Below, in pieces: positions 63,455 to 64,000 of a DNA stretch of 64,000 nt. Within the stretch, counting starts at the first letter, position 1; every line of letters begins with the position of its first letter. This DNA comes from JAHBWV01 sp964588385 (GTDB taxonomy: Bacteria > Planctomycetota > Phycisphaerae > Phycisphaerales > UBA1924). The notes under the pieces were generated by a model, which did no database searches, was not told the DNA's origin, and saw nothing but the letters and a program-made list of their open reading frames with translations. The DNA lies in NCBI GenBank assembly GCA_964588385.1, contig CAZPPG010000015.1:5105-69104 (forward strand), written 5' to 3'. The position numbers were made by a program, and so were the translations under genes.

Positions 63455-63880
63455 ATGCCCCGCCCCAACCCCGCCAACGCAACCCACACGCCCCCGCGCC
63501 GGTCTCTCCTCCCCCTGTTCGCTGCCGGCGCTCTGCTCTCCGGCGTCGGCTGCGAGACCATCGACACGGTCAGTTCCTCCGGCGCCGGCGATTCGTACTC
63601 GTACGTGATGGGCGATATGTCCGCGACCGAGACGGGCCAGCTCACCACCGCCATGGAGGCCGCCCGAACCGTCCTGGAATCAAGCAGCTACCGCGTGACG
63701 TCCTTTATGCGGGATGAGGTCAAGGGCACCATCGTCGCCGAGACCTCGCAGGGCCGCTCAGCGCAGATGGAGTTCGAACAGATGGGGCTCGACCTCGTCC
63801 GCATGAAGGTCCGTGTCGGCGTCATCGGCGACCGTGCCGAGTCGCGCCGCATCCTCGACGCCATCCGCCTGCGGCTGTGA
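63455..63880 (+). CDS. Lipoprotein, unknown function
   Basis: 141 residues from ATG 63455, with AAGGAAG ahead. The signal sequence ends in a lipobox (LLSGVGC, Cys about 33), giving a lipid-anchored mature protein of about 109 residues. The mature domain SYVMGDMSATETGQLTTAME, AARTVLESSSYRVTSFMRDE and VKVRVGVIGDRAESRRILDA resembles DUF3568-type small lipoproteins. No partner gene is visible. After its stop the last 120 bases of the window contain no evident gene. Confidence 0.75.
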   Translation: MPRPNPANATHTPPRRSLLPLFAAGALLSGVGCETIDTVSSSGAGDSYSYVMGDMSATETGQLTTAMEAARTVLESSSYRVTSFMRDEVKGTIVAETSQGRSAQMEFEQMGLDLVRMKVRVGVIGDRAESRRILDAIRLRL

Positions 63881-64000
63881 ACCACTGTCCTCGACGCGTT
63901 CATACCACTTGCCGCTTGCCAGCCAGTGTGTCTTTCGATCCTGCGGGAGTTCACTTCCGATTGGGCGCTCTCAACACCCTCGCCTGCACACTCGACAGCG

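Overview
The window is GC-rich bacterial chromosome, most likely from a Phycisphaerae-type planctomycete. The pointers are four loci encoding secreted proteins that end in a VPAPG-type sorting motif, a hydrophobic stretch and an arginine run (the PEP-CTERM form usual in that class), pseudopilin and type II secretion genes, a Hanks-type kinase with TPR-like repeats, a plant-type ferredoxin-NADP reductase, and many planctomycete-looking secreted or membrane proteins of unknown function. Species assignment is not possible from sequence alone.

Layout. 1-4335 (minus): three consecutive SPFH (HflK/HflC-like) membrane proteins, the last running off the left edge. 4750-9104: an ABC-2 type permease, a small membrane protein, a GT4 glycosyltransferase, a small unknown protein and tRNA-Leu(GAG). 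9222-18075 (plus): secreted and lipoprotein genes, ferredoxin-NADP reductase, then OppA and OppB without OppC, D or F. 18068-20861 (minus): TMEM175-type channel, an unknown protein, a TrpG/PabA glutaminase and two membrane proteins in overlapping order. 21143-27501: acidic and basic small proteins, a large Ser/Thr kinase and an S9 peptidase. 27626-29904 is an accessory patch: a GNAT enzyme, an Imm53-type and a SUKH/SMI1-type immunity protein separated by a duplicated, strongly structured element of about 93 bp, and an unknown gene. 30102-36620: Y-family polymerase, a PEP-CTERM protein, a pseudopilin, a transglutaminase-fold protein lacking its catalytic Cys and His, and fumarase.

36709-39751 is the most striking part: an AT-richer two-gene minus-strand island with a C5 cytosine DNA methyltransferase followed by a GHKL (MutL/MORC-like) ATPase fused to a C-terminal TIR-like domain that keeps the expected catalytic glutamate. 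It looks like a horizontally acquired defence system in which a modification enzyme is paired with an ATP-driven, NAD-degrading effector. Next to it (40009-40716) lies a tandem-duplicated small-protein unit with a CPxCG knuckle and 26-bp direct repeats.

40802-52508 holds a low-complexity protein, an RtcB-type RNA ligase overlapping an RbfA-like gene, a BFD-type ferredoxin domain, a HAD phosphatase, a membrane-fused spermidine-synthase-like protein, chorismate synthase and a class V aminotransferase/GNAT pair. 52713-58538 has a PEP-CTERM gene broken by an in-frame stop, an intact PEP-CTERM gene, and gspE/gspD. 58701-63880 has a BtuF-like binding protein, a cluster of a duplicated DUF350-like membrane protein with a glutathionylspermidine-synthase-like enzyme, a GT2 glycosyltransferase and a lipoprotein. 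No CRISPR array, transposase, integrase or rRNA gene was seen.
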